A stretch of DNA of 61,192 bases from an uncultured Lachnospiraceae bacterium (GTDB lineage: Bacteria; Bacillota; Clostridia; Lachnospirales; Lachnospiraceae), in assembly GCA_947176065.1 (NCBI GenBank), contig CAMWPB010000022.1, positions 1 through 61,192 of the forward strand, written 5' to 3'. Numbering within the stretch: the stretch's first letter is position 1; the number at the start of each line of letters is the position of its first letter. Under the pieces are notes generated by a model. That model was not told the DNA's origin. It saw only the letters and a list, made by a program, of their open reading frames with translations, and searched no databases. Made by a program: the position numbers and the translations under genes. Below, in pieces: positions 18,022-26,342 of the stretch.

Positions 18022-19088
18022 CACGAGGCGGATTCTGCAGTGGCAAGCTCCCGGAGCTTTCTCTGCGCCGGATCATAGTCGCCGCATTTTTTGTAGTAAA
18101 TCCGCGCCTGATCCAGCTCGCCCATGTTCTCGTAAATTTCCGCGATGTGGTAGTTGGCGCGGTAGCTGTTGACACCCGTGCGGGAGTAGGCCGTGAGCGA
18201 GGTGGCTTTTTTAAATTCCTCGATGGCTTTGGCATACTCGCCCTTTTTCTGATAGAGCATACCCATCAGGAAGACGAAATCCGCCCGGTGGGAGAAGAGG
18301 TTGTACTTTTCCCTGAGGGACATGGCAGTATCGTACTTGGCCAGATCCATCAGACAGTAGCCGTAGGTTTCCGTCATACTCTGCACAAAGTCGGAGTTGG
18401 GGTCCGCGTTTAAATCAAGCCCGAGCTTGTAATAGTGGGCGGCCTTTTCCATGTCGTTTAAAGATATGTAGTTCTGTCCGAGCTGGAAATAGATATAGGG
18501 GCTGGGGCCTTTCAGCGCCAGGTCGTGCAGCAGCATCTCCAGATTTCTGGTAGCCCGCATACGTTTGTCGGATTCGCTCACATAACCCTCATGGTAGAAG
18601 GTGAGGGGAATGGGGAAGGTATCCGGCTCTTTTCCCTGCATAGTGCGCACCTGCTCGTGAATGCTGCCTTCATAATGGCAGTAGTTTTTGTTGAAGAGAC
18701 GGCCGATACGCTCCGACATAATGGAGCGTGAACCCTGTACGGTGTAGGGGTTGTTGCGGGTAATCATACCCACGGCCTCACGCCGTCCTGCAAGGGAGTC
18801 TTCCAGCTGTGCGAGATTGACATTTTCCAGATACTCGTCGCAGTCGATAATCAGCACCCAGTCGTTGGCAGCCTGCTGGATGGAAAAATTCCTGGCGCTG
18901 CTGAAATCCTCACACCACGCGAAATGAAAGATTTTGTCCGCATATTTATGCGCAATCTCCACGGTCCGGTCCACGGAACCGGTGTCCACTACTATGATTT
19001 CAAAACGGCAGGGACGGAGCCTTTTCAGACATTCCTCAATATGATTATCTTCGTTTTTGGCAATCATACACACGGAAACGGGTAACAT
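18021..19088 (-). CDS. Family 2 glycosyltransferase with C-terminal TPR repeats
   Basis: The 355-aa protein is paralogous to the gene just downstream. The GT-A domain has VSVCMIAKNEDNHIEECLKR at the N-terminus, VVDTGSVDRTVEIAHKYADK near residue 35 and IIDCDEYLENV (DXD-type) near 80. About 150 residues of TPR-like repeats follow (YFQLGQNYISLNDMEKAAHY, then KKGEYAKAIEEFKKATSL). SunS-like and lipopolysaccharide-type transferases share this layout. RBS AGAGGTG precedes the ATG. The acceptor is unknown. The two copies probably arose by tandem duplication and have diverged. Confidence 0.88.
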   Translation of the reverse strand: MLPVSVCMIAKNEDNHIEECLKRLRPCRFEIIVVDTGSVDRTVEIAHKYADKIFHFAWCEDFSSARNFSIQQAANDWVLIIDCDEYLENVNLAQLEDSLAGRREAVGMITRNNPYTVQGSRSIMSERIGRLFNKNYCHYEGSIHEQVRTMQGKEPDTFPIPLTFYHEGYVSESDKRMRATRNLEMLLHDLALKGPSPYIYFQLGQNYISLNDMEKAAHYYKLGLDLNADPNSDFVQSMTETYGYCLMDLAKYDTAMSLREKYNLFSHRADFVFLMGMLYQKKGEYAKAIEEFKKATSLTAYSRTGVNSYRANYHIAEIYENMGELDQARIYYKKCGDYDPAQRKLRELATAESAS

Positions 19089-19185
19089 AATAACACCTCT
19101 TTTGTGATTTATTCAAGTTATGTATATTTTATCACCTTCTTTGCGCGGCGACAATACGGTTTTTATGGGGAGAAAAAGGGGTGCA

Positions 19186-19211
19186 TTGTACTTTTTGTAC
19201 AAAAAGTACAA
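19186..19211. promoter_or_regulatory. 26-bp perfect palindrome, candidate operator
   Basis: The site is a perfect inverted repeat with half-site TTGTACTTTTTGT. It lies in the gene-free stretch between the divergent glycosyltransferase gene and the small HTH gene at 19368. A palindrome this long with an A/T-rich centre fits a dimer-bound operator. There is no T run that would make it a terminator. Confidence 0.55.
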
Positions 19212-19367
19212 AAAAGGAAGGGAAAAGCTGATGAAGATGACGATATCCCGTTCAATAATAGAGGTAGGTGGTTCCTTTTTGGGCTGAAATATGGTATACT
19301 ATTTCCAAGCGGAGAGGAGCAGACCTCTTCTCATAAAGCAAATTAATACGTGATAAGGAGGTCTATT

Positions 19368-19709
19368 ATGACAAAGGCAGAAATCTTAAAGGCAGAAATT
19401 TTAAAACAGCATAAGAGTGTCAGACAGTTTGCGATTGAGATGGAAATACCGTACTCTACGTTAGTTACCGCACTGGATAGAGGTATAGAGGGTATGGCTT
19501 ACGGTACGGTGATCCGCATGTGCGACCGGCTGAATCTGAATCCCGTGGATTTCTCACCTATTAACCAGAAGAGCCTGCTTGGCGGTAAGATTATGGAAAA
19601 CCGCGTGATGCAGTATTATGTGAAGCTGAATAAAACCGGGCGTAAAAAGGCGCTTGAGCTGATGGAGGACTATGCGCAGCTTGATAAGTATAAGGCGGTA
19701 GAAGAGTGA
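19368..19709 (+). CDS. Small helix-turn-helix (XRE/Cro-like) protein
   Basis: The 113-aa cytosolic protein begins MTKAEILKAEILKQ. An HTH follows at about residues 14-65 (SVRQFAIEMEIPYSTLVTAL, then YGTVIRMCDRLNLNPVDF), typical of Cro/CI proteins that tolerate one-domain organisation. The C-terminus resembles the tail found on many Lachnospiraceae XRE proteins (KLNKTGRKKALELMEDYAQL). The ATG at 19368 follows AAGGAGG by 6-7 bp. It is 39 bp upstream of glf and may share its transcript. The palindrome at 19186-19211 is a possible binding site. A related gene fragment is at the right end of the window. Confidence 0.8.
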   Translation: MTKAEILKAEILKQHKSVRQFAIEMEIPYSTLVTALDRGIEGMAYGTVIRMCDRLNLNPVDFSPINQKSLLGGKIMENRVMQYYVKLNKTGRKKALELMEDYAQLDKYKAVEE

Positions 19710-19748
19710 AAAAACAGCATTCTCCCTCAGCATAGATTGGAGACTAAT

Positions 19749-20885
19749 ATGCATTATGATTATATGATCGTGGGCGCAGGGCTGTACGGCTCTGCGTTTG
19801 CCCACGAGATGCACAGACAGGGCCGGCGGGTGCGCCTGATTGACAGGAGGCAGCATATCGCCGGCAATATTTATACCGAGGAAGTGGAAGGCATACAGGT
19901 GCACCGTTACGGCGCGCATATTTTCCATACCTCCGACAAAAGAATATGGGATTATGTAAACCGATTCGCGGAATTCAACCACTATATCAATTCGCCTGTT
20001 GCCCGTTATAAGGAGGAGCTGTACAACCTTCCTTTTAATATGAATACTTTCAGCAAAATGTGGGGCGTGATGACGCCCGGTCAGGCGAAAGCGAAAATAG
20101 CGGAACAGATCGCGGATCTTCACATTGCGGAGCCGAAAAATCTGGAGGAGCAGGCGCTTTCTCTGGTAGGCAGGGATGTGTACGAGAAGCTGGTGAAGGG
20201 CTACACCGAGAAGCAGTGGGGCAGGGACTGCACGGAACTGCCCGCCTTTATCATCAAAAGGCTGCCCCTCCGTTTTACTTACGACAATAATTATTTCAAT
20301 GACCGCTATCAGGGAATTCCTGTGGGAGGCTATACTAGGATGCTGGAGAAAATGCTGGAGGGCATTGAGGTAAAGACGGGCGTATCCTATCGGGAATTTG
20401 TAACGGAGGAGGAGAGGGACGGACGTTGGCGGCTGACAGACCGGGAAGGCAATACTTACGAAAAGGTGTTGTATACGGGAATGATCGACGAGTTTTTCGA
20501 CTTTGCGCTGGGGCATCTGGAATACCGCTCTCTGCGGTTCGAGACGGAGTTTCTGGCCGACTGTGATAATTTTCAGGGCAATGCGGTGGTGAATTACACG
20601 GAGCGGGAAATCCCTTATACCAGAGTGATCGAGCACAAGCATTTCGAATTCGGCACACAGCCCGGTACGGTGATCACCAGAGAATATCCGGCTCTCTGGA
20701 AGGAGGGGGAGGAGCCCTATTATCCGATCAATGACGAGAAGAACGAAGCTTTGTTCGGGAAGTATCAGGAGATGGCAAAGAAAAAGCCCCATGTGATTTT
20801 CGGAGGGCGGCTTGGACAGTACCGGTATTATGATATGGACAAAGTGATTGCGCAGGCGCTGGAGGCGGCGGAGCGGGAAGGATAA
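19749..20885 (+). CDS. glf: UDP-galactopyranose mutase
   Basis: The 378-aa flavoenzyme interconverts UDP-galactopyranose and UDP-galactofuranose for surface glycans. It has the FAD-binding start MHYDYMIVGAGLYGSAFAHE, the family motif IEVHRYGAHIFHT-like segment (here IQVHRYGAHIFHTSDKRIWD near residue 55), the substrate-binding YTEKQWGRD near 155, and the C-terminal GRLGQYRYYDMDKVI. The ATG at 19749 follows GGAG. A TTG four codons upstream is possible but less likely. Together with the neighbouring glycosyltransferases it suggests galactofuranose-containing surface polysaccharide. Confidence 0.95.
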   Translation: MHYDYMIVGAGLYGSAFAHEMHRQGRRVRLIDRRQHIAGNIYTEEVEGIQVHRYGAHIFHTSDKRIWDYVNRFAEFNHYINSPVARYKEELYNLPFNMNTFSKMWGVMTPGQAKAKIAEQIADLHIAEPKNLEEQALSLVGRDVYEKLVKGYTEKQWGRDCTELPAFIIKRLPLRFTYDNNYFNDRYQGIPVGGYTRMLEKMLEGIEVKTGVSYREFVTEEERDGRWRLTDREGNTYEKVLYTGMIDEFFDFALGHLEYRSLRFETEFLADCDNFQGNAVVNYTEREIPYTRVIEHKHFEFGTQPGTVITREYPALWKEGEEPYYPINDEKNEALFGKYQEMAKKKPHVIFGGRLGQYRYYDMDKVIAQALEAAEREG

Positions 20886-20911
20886 GTTCAGCGCACGCCA
20901 TTCGCAAAATG
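20885..20911 (-). repeat. Short dispersed repeat (half element I)
   Basis: On the minus strand this reads ATTTTGCGAATGGCGTGCGC followed by TGAACT. It matches the right end and flank of repeat copy H (55790-55774 on the minus strand) with few changes. Only this half is present, directly after the glf stop codon. Confidence 0.55.
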
Positions 20912-20939
20912 TATAGTATATGGTACAAATTATTTTTCA

Positions 20940-20977
20940 GGCAGAGTCTTGACAAGAAACGGGGCTCTGCCTATAAT
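20940..20977 (+). promoter_or_regulatory. Consensus promoter set in an inverted repeat
   Basis: TTGACA (20949-20954), 17 bp, TATAAT (20972-20977): a full consensus. The inverted repeat GGCAGAG (20940-20946) and CTCTGCC (20965-20971) covers the -35 and spacer. In read-through RNA from glf it forms a hairpin; as DNA it could be a repressor site. It drives the carboxyltransferase gene. Confidence 0.7.
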
Positions 20978-21011
20978 TACACCTAGATAGTTTGAAAGTC
21001 AAAGTATTTTC

Positions 21012-21065
21012 GGATCAGTAGAACCGGCGAACGGGAAATGCGTAGCATTTCGAGTCTGCTGATCC
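21012..21065 (+). repeat. Structured intergenic repeat, copy D
   Basis: The outer stem is GGATCAG/CTGATCC. The inside holds CGA-ACGG-GAAATGC-GTA-GCATTTC-GAGT. The 34 bases around the inner hairpin match copy C at 16837-16868 with about four changes. It lies in the leader of the carboxyltransferase gene, about 30 bp before the start codon, so it would be transcribed. Confidence 0.7.
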
Positions 21066-21094
21066 GATATAAAGAGATATGATGGAGGCACCCT

Positions 21095-22711
21095 ATGAAT
21101 TGGAATGAGGCAAACAGGGAACTGGACAGGAGAAGAGAGAAAGCGCTGCTCGGCGGTGGGCAAAACAGAATTGATAAACAGCATGCGTCCGGGAAGCTGA
21201 CGGCCAGAGAGCGGATCGAGATGCTGCTCGATCCCGGAACCTTTGTGGAGGTGGACGGCTTTCTGGAATCCCGTATTGACGATTTTGATCTGGATAAGAG
21301 GCGTGTGCCCGGCGACGGCGTGGTGACGGGGTATGGACAGATTGACGGCCGTCAGGTGTTTGTGGCAAGCGAGGATTTTACGGTGATCGGCGGTACGCTT
21401 GGTGAGTACCATTCCTTTAAAATATGCCGGATTCAGGATATGGCGATGGAGATGAAAGCGCCATTGATCTGTATCAATGACAGCGGCGGGGCGAGAATCG
21501 AGGAGGGCATCTCCTCCTTGAGCGGCTACAGCGGCATGTTTCTGCGGCATACGAAAGCGTCCGGGGTGATCCCGCAGATCGCGGTGATTCTCGGGCCCTG
21601 CTCCGGCGGCGCCTGCTATGCGCCCGCCATCTGCGACTTTATCTTTATGGTAAAGGATATTTCGAAAATGTTTATCACCGGGCCGAACGTGGTGAAAACC
21701 GTGATCAATGAGGAAGTTTCGGTGGAAGAGCTTGGCGGTGCGGAAGTGCATGCAAAGAAGAGCGGCGTGGCTCACTTCACCTACGATACGGAAAATGAGT
21801 GTCTGATGGGCGTGAGAAAACTTTTGTCCTATCTGCCGGGCAACTGGATGGAGAAGCCTCCTGTGGTGAATACGCCGGAGAGACAAAGCATTCCCTCCCG
21901 TGTGGGGAGAGTATTTGGTAGAGGCGAGGGCGCAAGGCAGGACAATGTTCTGCGGGCGAAAGCGGCTAAGATCAAAGATATCGTGCCGGATAATTCCCGT
22001 CATGCCTATGATGTGAAAGAAGTGATTGACTGCATTGTGGATGAGGGTAGTTTCTTTGAGGTGCAGAGAGAGTTCGCCACCAACGCAGTGGTGGGGTGGT
22101 GCCGTATGGAGGGTAAGGTTGTCGGTATCGTGGCGAATCAGCCAAACTCCATGGGCGGTTCTCTCGATTACCATGCATCCGACAAAATAGCGCGGTTTAT
22201 CCGATTCTGTGACTGCTTTAACATACCGCTGATTACGCTGATTGATGTGCCTGCATTCCTGCCGGGAACGGCACAGGAGCACAACGGTATCATCCGTCAC
22301 GGTGCGAAGATTCTATATGCATATTCCGAAGCCACCGTGCCGAAGATTTCGTTGATTATGCGTAAGGCTTACGGCGGTGCCTATATCGCCATGAACTCCA
22401 AGGAGATGGGGGCGGACATTGTCTATGCGTGGCCCATCGCGGAGATCGCGGTGATGGGAGCGGACGGCGCGGTCAATATCGCATTTAAGAGAAAGATCAA
22501 GGCTGCGGCCGATCCTGAAGCCATGCGTGCCCAATGCAAGCAGGAGTATGAGGACAGATTCCTGAATCCTTATGTGGCGGCGGCAAGAGGCTATGTCAAC
22601 GAGGTGATCAAGCCGGAGGAGACGAGAGAGGCGCTCTTAAAGGCCCTCCGCGGACTGAAAAACAAACAGGTTGAGCCGGTGAAGAAGAAGCACGGAAACA
22701 TACCGTTATAG
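21095..22711 (+). CDS. mmdA: Biotin-dependent acyl-CoA carboxyltransferase (methylmalonyl-CoA decarboxylase alpha / propionyl-CoA carboxylase beta type)
   Basis: The 538-aa carboxyltransferase subunit moves CO2 between biotin and an acyl-CoA. Its signatures include GKLTARERIEMLLDPGTFVE near residue 30, the oxyanion GGARIEEGI near 130, ILGPCSGGACYAPAICDF near 165 and the C-terminal-half RKAYGGAYIAMNSK near 425. No biotin-carboxylase, biotin-carrier or decarboxylase membrane subunit lies nearby, so partners are encoded elsewhere and the exact acyl-CoA is not certain. It is somewhat longer than the usual 510-520 aa because of a Lys-rich C-terminus. RBS GGAGG fits the ATG. Confidence 0.88.
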   Translation: MNWNEANRELDRRREKALLGGGQNRIDKQHASGKLTARERIEMLLDPGTFVEVDGFLESRIDDFDLDKRRVPGDGVVTGYGQIDGRQVFVASEDFTVIGGTLGEYHSFKICRIQDMAMEMKAPLICINDSGGARIEEGISSLSGYSGMFLRHTKASGVIPQIAVILGPCSGGACYAPAICDFIFMVKDISKMFITGPNVVKTVINEEVSVEELGGAEVHAKKSGVAHFTYDTENECLMGVRKLLSYLPGNWMEKPPVVNTPERQSIPSRVGRVFGRGEGARQDNVLRAKAAKIKDIVPDNSRHAYDVKEVIDCIVDEGSFFEVQREFATNAVVGWCRMEGKVVGIVANQPNSMGGSLDYHASDKIARFIRFCDCFNIPLITLIDVPAFLPGTAQEHNGIIRHGAKILYAYSEATVPKISLIMRKAYGGAYIAMNSKEMGADIVYAWPIAEIAVMGADGAVNIAFKRKIKAAADPEAMRAQCKQEYEDRFLNPYVAAARGYVNEVIKPEETREALLKALRGLKNKQVEPVKKKHGNIPL

Positions 22712-22822
22712 CCGAAAGCGAAACCAAGCGCCACGGAGTGGCATTTGGTTTCGCTCGGCGACGGTAACGAGCAAGCGTCCGTCGAAGACGGACAGGGAGC
22801 GCGTCAGCGCGAGCTTGCGAGT
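22711..22822 (+). repeat. Structured intergenic repeat, copy B
   Basis: It begins at the stop codon of the carboxyltransferase gene. Part one is GCCG/CGGC plus AGCGAAACCA/TGGTTTCGCT enclosing GCCAC-GGA-GTGGC. Part two (22768-22822) is CGA, GCAAGC paired with GCTTGC, inside it GTCCG/CGGAC and GCGC-GTCA-GCGC, then GAGT. Compared with copy A, several paired positions changed on both strands at once, which supports a selected structure. Confidence 0.8.
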
Positions 22823-22851
22823 TTATTGACACAATGGGTTTATCATATTAT

Positions 22852-22883
22852 AAGGGAGCCATGACGGCTCCCTTAATTCTATT
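22852..22883. terminator. Bidirectional terminator between convergent genes
   Basis: AAGGGAGCC pairs with GGCTCCCTT around ATGAC and is followed by T-rich sequence. It ends both the carboxyltransferase transcript and the minus-strand glucosidase transcript. Confidence 0.8.
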
Positions 22884-24554
22884 TTATACAGTTAAATGCA
22901 GTACAAACGCCTCATAAGGCTGTAACGTCACCTCGTTACCGGTGTACACATTTCCCGTATTGGAGATCAGACAGGATGTTCCTCTGAATTCTTCCGGAAT
23001 CGTAAAAGTTGTCTCGTGGTCACAGAAGCTGCATACCACCAGAAGTTTTTCCTGATCCAGCGTTCTGGTGTAGACGAACAGTTCCTCGCTGTCCTCCAGC
23101 AGTGCTTCGTATTTCCCGTATACCATAATGGGATGCTCTTTTCGCAGTGCAATCAGCTTCCGGTAGTAGTGGAATACGGAATCAGGATCGGCCGTCTCGG
23201 CTTTGGCGTTGATTTCCTGATAGTTGGGGTTCACCGCAATCCATGGTGTGCCTGCGGTAAAACCGGCCTGCCTGGAATCGTCCCACTGCATCGGCGTTCT
23301 GGCATTGTCGCGGCTCTTGAAGGTGATGCAGGGCCAGAATACTTCGTGGGACAGGGAGCCTTCGCTGCACCATTCCCGGTAGGCGTTGATGCTCTCGATG
23401 TCGCGGAAATCGTCAGGGCTTTGAAAGGGATAGTTGGTCATGCCAAGCTCCTCGCCCTGATAGATGTAAGGCGTACCCTGCAGCATATGCAGGCAGGTGG
23501 CCAGCATCTTGGCGGAGATTTCCCGATACTGCGGACGGTCGTCACCGAAACGGGAGACGGCTCTTGGCTGATCGTGATTGTTCCAGAACAGGCTGTTCCA
23601 CGCCTGATCATAAAGCTCTGTCTGCCAGCGGGAGAGAACTCTTTTCAGGGTGGTGAGGGGCAGCTTTTCGTCCGTCCATTTTCCGTACTTGCCGTCGCTC
23701 TCCACATGCTCGAACTGGAATACCATGTTCAGTTCACGGGTATTTTCACCTGCGTACTGCTTTGCCAGCTCCGTGGTCACGCCGGCCGTCTCGCCTACCG
23801 TCATGATATCGTAGCGGGACAGCACCTTCTCATTCATTTCCTGTAAATAGTTGTGGACGTTGGGCCCGTGGACACAGTAAGGGCCAAAATCGCCGTACAG
23901 GCCGTGGACTTCGCCGTCGGGCATCTCTTTTGTCTTGGAGATCATACTGATGACGTCCATGCGGAAGCCGTCGATTCCCTTGTTACACCACCATGTCATC
24001 ATGTCGAACACTTCCTGACGCACTCTCGGATTATCCCAGTTTAAGTCGGGCTGTTTCTTTGAAAAAAGATGCAGATAATACATGCCGCCAGACTCGTCAT
24101 ACTGCCATGCGGAACCGCCGAAGCAGGAGCCCCAGTTGTTGGGCGGCGTCTGTGAGTCTTTGCCCTCGCGCCAGATATAGTAATCGCGATAGTCGTTATC
24201 CGTTGATTTACGGCTCTCCACAAACCATCTGTGCTCGTCGGAGGTGTGGTTCACCACCAGATCCATGACAATTTTGATGCCCCTTTCATGGGCGGCGGAC
24301 AACAGCTCGTCGAAGTCCGCCATGGTTCCGAATTCGTCCATAATATCCTGATAATCGCTGATATCGTACCCGTTATCGTCGTTGGGCGACTTGTAGACCG
24401 GCGAGAGCCAGATCACGTCGATTCCCAGATATTTCAGATAGTCCAGTCTGCTGATGATTCCCTGCAGATCGCCGATGCCGTCCCCGTTGCTGTCCATAAA
24501 GCTGCGCGGATAAATCTGATAAATGACCGCTTCTTTCCACCATGTTCTGTTCAT
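22884..24554 (-). CDS. malL: GH13 alpha-glucosidase, oligo-1,6-glucosidase type
   Basis: The 556-aa cytoplasmic enzyme has the GH13_31-like (beta/alpha)8 barrel: VIYQIYPRSFMDSNGDGIGD at the start, MDLVVNHTSDEH near residue 100, nucleophile Asp in GFRMDVISM near 199, acid Glu in VGETAG near 253 and the third Asp in NNHDQPR near 326. Val after the nucleophile Asp is the residue linked to alpha-1,6 (isomaltose-type) specificity. It is 29 bp downstream of a second GH13 gene and probably in one operon with it under the AraC-type regulator. No secretion signal is present. Confidence 0.9.
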   Translation of the reverse strand: MNRTWWKEAVIYQIYPRSFMDSNGDGIGDLQGIISRLDYLKYLGIDVIWLSPVYKSPNDDNGYDISDYQDIMDEFGTMADFDELLSAAHERGIKIVMDLVVNHTSDEHRWFVESRKSTDNDYRDYYIWREGKDSQTPPNNWGSCFGGSAWQYDESGGMYYLHLFSKKQPDLNWDNPRVRQEVFDMMTWWCNKGIDGFRMDVISMISKTKEMPDGEVHGLYGDFGPYCVHGPNVHNYLQEMNEKVLSRYDIMTVGETAGVTTELAKQYAGENTRELNMVFQFEHVESDGKYGKWTDEKLPLTTLKRVLSRWQTELYDQAWNSLFWNNHDQPRAVSRFGDDRPQYREISAKMLATCLHMLQGTPYIYQGEELGMTNYPFQSPDDFRDIESINAYREWCSEGSLSHEVFWPCITFKSRDNARTPMQWDDSRQAGFTAGTPWIAVNPNYQEINAKAETADPDSVFHYYRKLIALRKEHPIMVYGKYEALLEDSEELFVYTRTLDQEKLLVVCSFCDHETTFTIPEEFRGTSCLISNTGNVYTGNEVTLQPYEAFVLHLTV

Positions 24555-24583
24555 ATATGATCCCTGTCCTTTCCAATTATATT

Positions 24584-26248
24584 TTACATTTCCAGTATCA
24601 ACACCTGATATCCGTGCAGTGTGATCCGTTCCTGATTTTCTGCAATATCTTTATAATTATTCAACAGTACTTTTTTATAAGCTGCCGGCAGTACAATTTC
24701 CTGTTCGTCTCCCTGATAGTTTCCGACAACGAGCAGCGTCGGATTTCCCTTCCGATAGTAGGCCATGAGGTTATGCCGATCCTGCCAGAGCGGTTCCAGC
24801 GCGCCGTACACGATGGTTTCCTTGTAGGCGGGATCTTTGCGCAGCGCGATCAGCTTCCTGTAAAAGGAGTAGACGGAATCCTCGTTTCCCGTCTGCGCCG
24901 CAGCGTTGATGGCGGTATAGTTCGGGTTTACCTTAAGCCAGGGCGTGCCGGTGGTAAATCCGGCGTTCGGTTCATCCGACCACTGCATCGGTGAGCGGGC
25001 GTTGTCGCGGCTGTATGCGGACACGGCTTTTAAGGCTTCTTCCGGTGAAAGTCCGGCAGCCAGAGCGACACGGTATTCGTCGTGGGTGGAGATATCGTCA
25101 ACCTCGTCGATGGACGAGATCGGGAGATTTTCCATCCCCAGTTCCTGTCCCTGATAGATAAAAGGGATTCCGCGCAGCATAAAGTTCAGTGCGGCCAGCA
25201 TTTTTTTGCTCTCGTCACAGCAGTCGCCCTTCGGAATGTAGCGGCTGACGCCCCGGGGCTCGTCGTGGTTTTCGATGATGTTGGAGAGAAAACCGATGTC
25301 TCCGACTTTTGCCTGAGATGCAAAGCAGCAGTTTTTGTAATCGTCGGGTGTGATCGGGGCGGCGTCGTACCAGCCTTTTTGGCTGCTGCCAAAGATGGTC
25401 TCGTTAAAGTCAAACATACTGGAGAAGTAGCCGTTATCGCCGATGAAGTCAGGTATCTCATCAGGCTTTTCGTTAAAGACTTCTCCGACGGAAAAGGCGT
25501 CGTATTTTTTGAAGGTACGGTCACGCATCTCGCCGAGGAATTCTCCGACGTTTCTCGCTTCCTGCAGCATGTTGCCGATACTGCACAGACCGTCTTCCCT
25601 GTCCGGGGGATAGCTGCGCATGGGCTGCGGTTTTTTGATGTTGATGATGGCGTCGATACGGAAACCGCCAAGCCCCTTGTCAAGCCACCAGTTGATATTT
25701 TTATAGACTTCCTCCCGAAGCTCCGGGTTTTCCCAGTTTAAATCAGGCTGTTTTTTGTGGAATACATGAAGGTATTGTTTGTCTGTGCCCGGCAGATCGT
25801 CCCACACGGGGCCGCCGAAATAGGACCGCCAGTTGGTCGGCAGCACGCCCTCCTTCTTGTCTCTCAAATAGAAAAATCCGCCGTATTTTCCCTCAGGATC
25901 CTCACAGGCCTTGCGGAACCATTCGTGTTCGTCGGAGCAGTGGTTGACCACCAGATCCATGAGGATATACATGCTGCGTTTTTTGGCCTCGGCAATGAGA
26001 CATTCCATATCCGCCATGGTGCCGAAACGGGGATCGATATTATAATAATCGGAGATGTCATAACCCTGATCGGCCAGAGGGGACTGATAACAGGGGGACA
26101 GCCACAGGATATCTACCCCCAGATCATGCAGATAGTCCAGTTTACTGATAATACCGGGAATATCCCCGATGCCGTCGCCGTTGGAATCGTAGAAACTTTT
26201 GGGATAAATCTGATATGCAACTTTATCGTGCCACCACTTTTTAACCAT
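24584..26248 (-). CDS. GH13 alpha-glucosidase
   Basis: The 554-aa cytoplasmic enzyme is related to the downstream gene: VAYQIYPKSFYDSNGDGIGD, MDLVVNHCSDEH, nucleophile Asp in GFRIDAIINI near residue 198, acid Glu in VGEVFNE near 253, and ENHDEPRG near 329. The residue after the nucleophile is Ala, not the Val of alpha-1,6 enzymes or the Thr of maltases, so linkage preference may be broad or different. RBS AGGAGG precedes the ATG. It is the first gene of the two-gene glucosidase unit. Confidence 0.88.
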   Translation of the reverse strand: MVKKWWHDKVAYQIYPKSFYDSNGDGIGDIPGIISKLDYLHDLGVDILWLSPCYQSPLADQGYDISDYYNIDPRFGTMADMECLIAEAKKRSMYILMDLVVNHCSDEHEWFRKACEDPEGKYGGFFYLRDKKEGVLPTNWRSYFGGPVWDDLPGTDKQYLHVFHKKQPDLNWENPELREEVYKNINWWLDKGLGGFRIDAIINIKKPQPMRSYPPDREDGLCSIGNMLQEARNVGEFLGEMRDRTFKKYDAFSVGEVFNEKPDEIPDFIGDNGYFSSMFDFNETIFGSSQKGWYDAAPITPDDYKNCCFASQAKVGDIGFLSNIIENHDEPRGVSRYIPKGDCCDESKKMLAALNFMLRGIPFIYQGQELGMENLPISSIDEVDDISTHDEYRVALAAGLSPEEALKAVSAYSRDNARSPMQWSDEPNAGFTTGTPWLKVNPNYTAINAAAQTGNEDSVYSFYRKLIALRKDPAYKETIVYGALEPLWQDRHNLMAYYRKGNPTLLVVGNYQGDEQEIVLPAAYKKVLLNNYKDIAENQERITLHGYQVLILEM

Positions 26249-26342
26249 AACCGCGCCTCCTGTGCAATTGTCTGTCGTTAAGATACATTTTAGTGATATG
26301 CACGGTGGCTGTCTTACGATTATTTGATTAAAAAATACGTTA

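Noticed and set aside
20999..22300. 433-codon minus-strand frame opposite the carboxyltransferase gene
   Set aside because: The plus-strand protein is clearly conserved along the whole interval, and the antisense translation has no recognisable motif.
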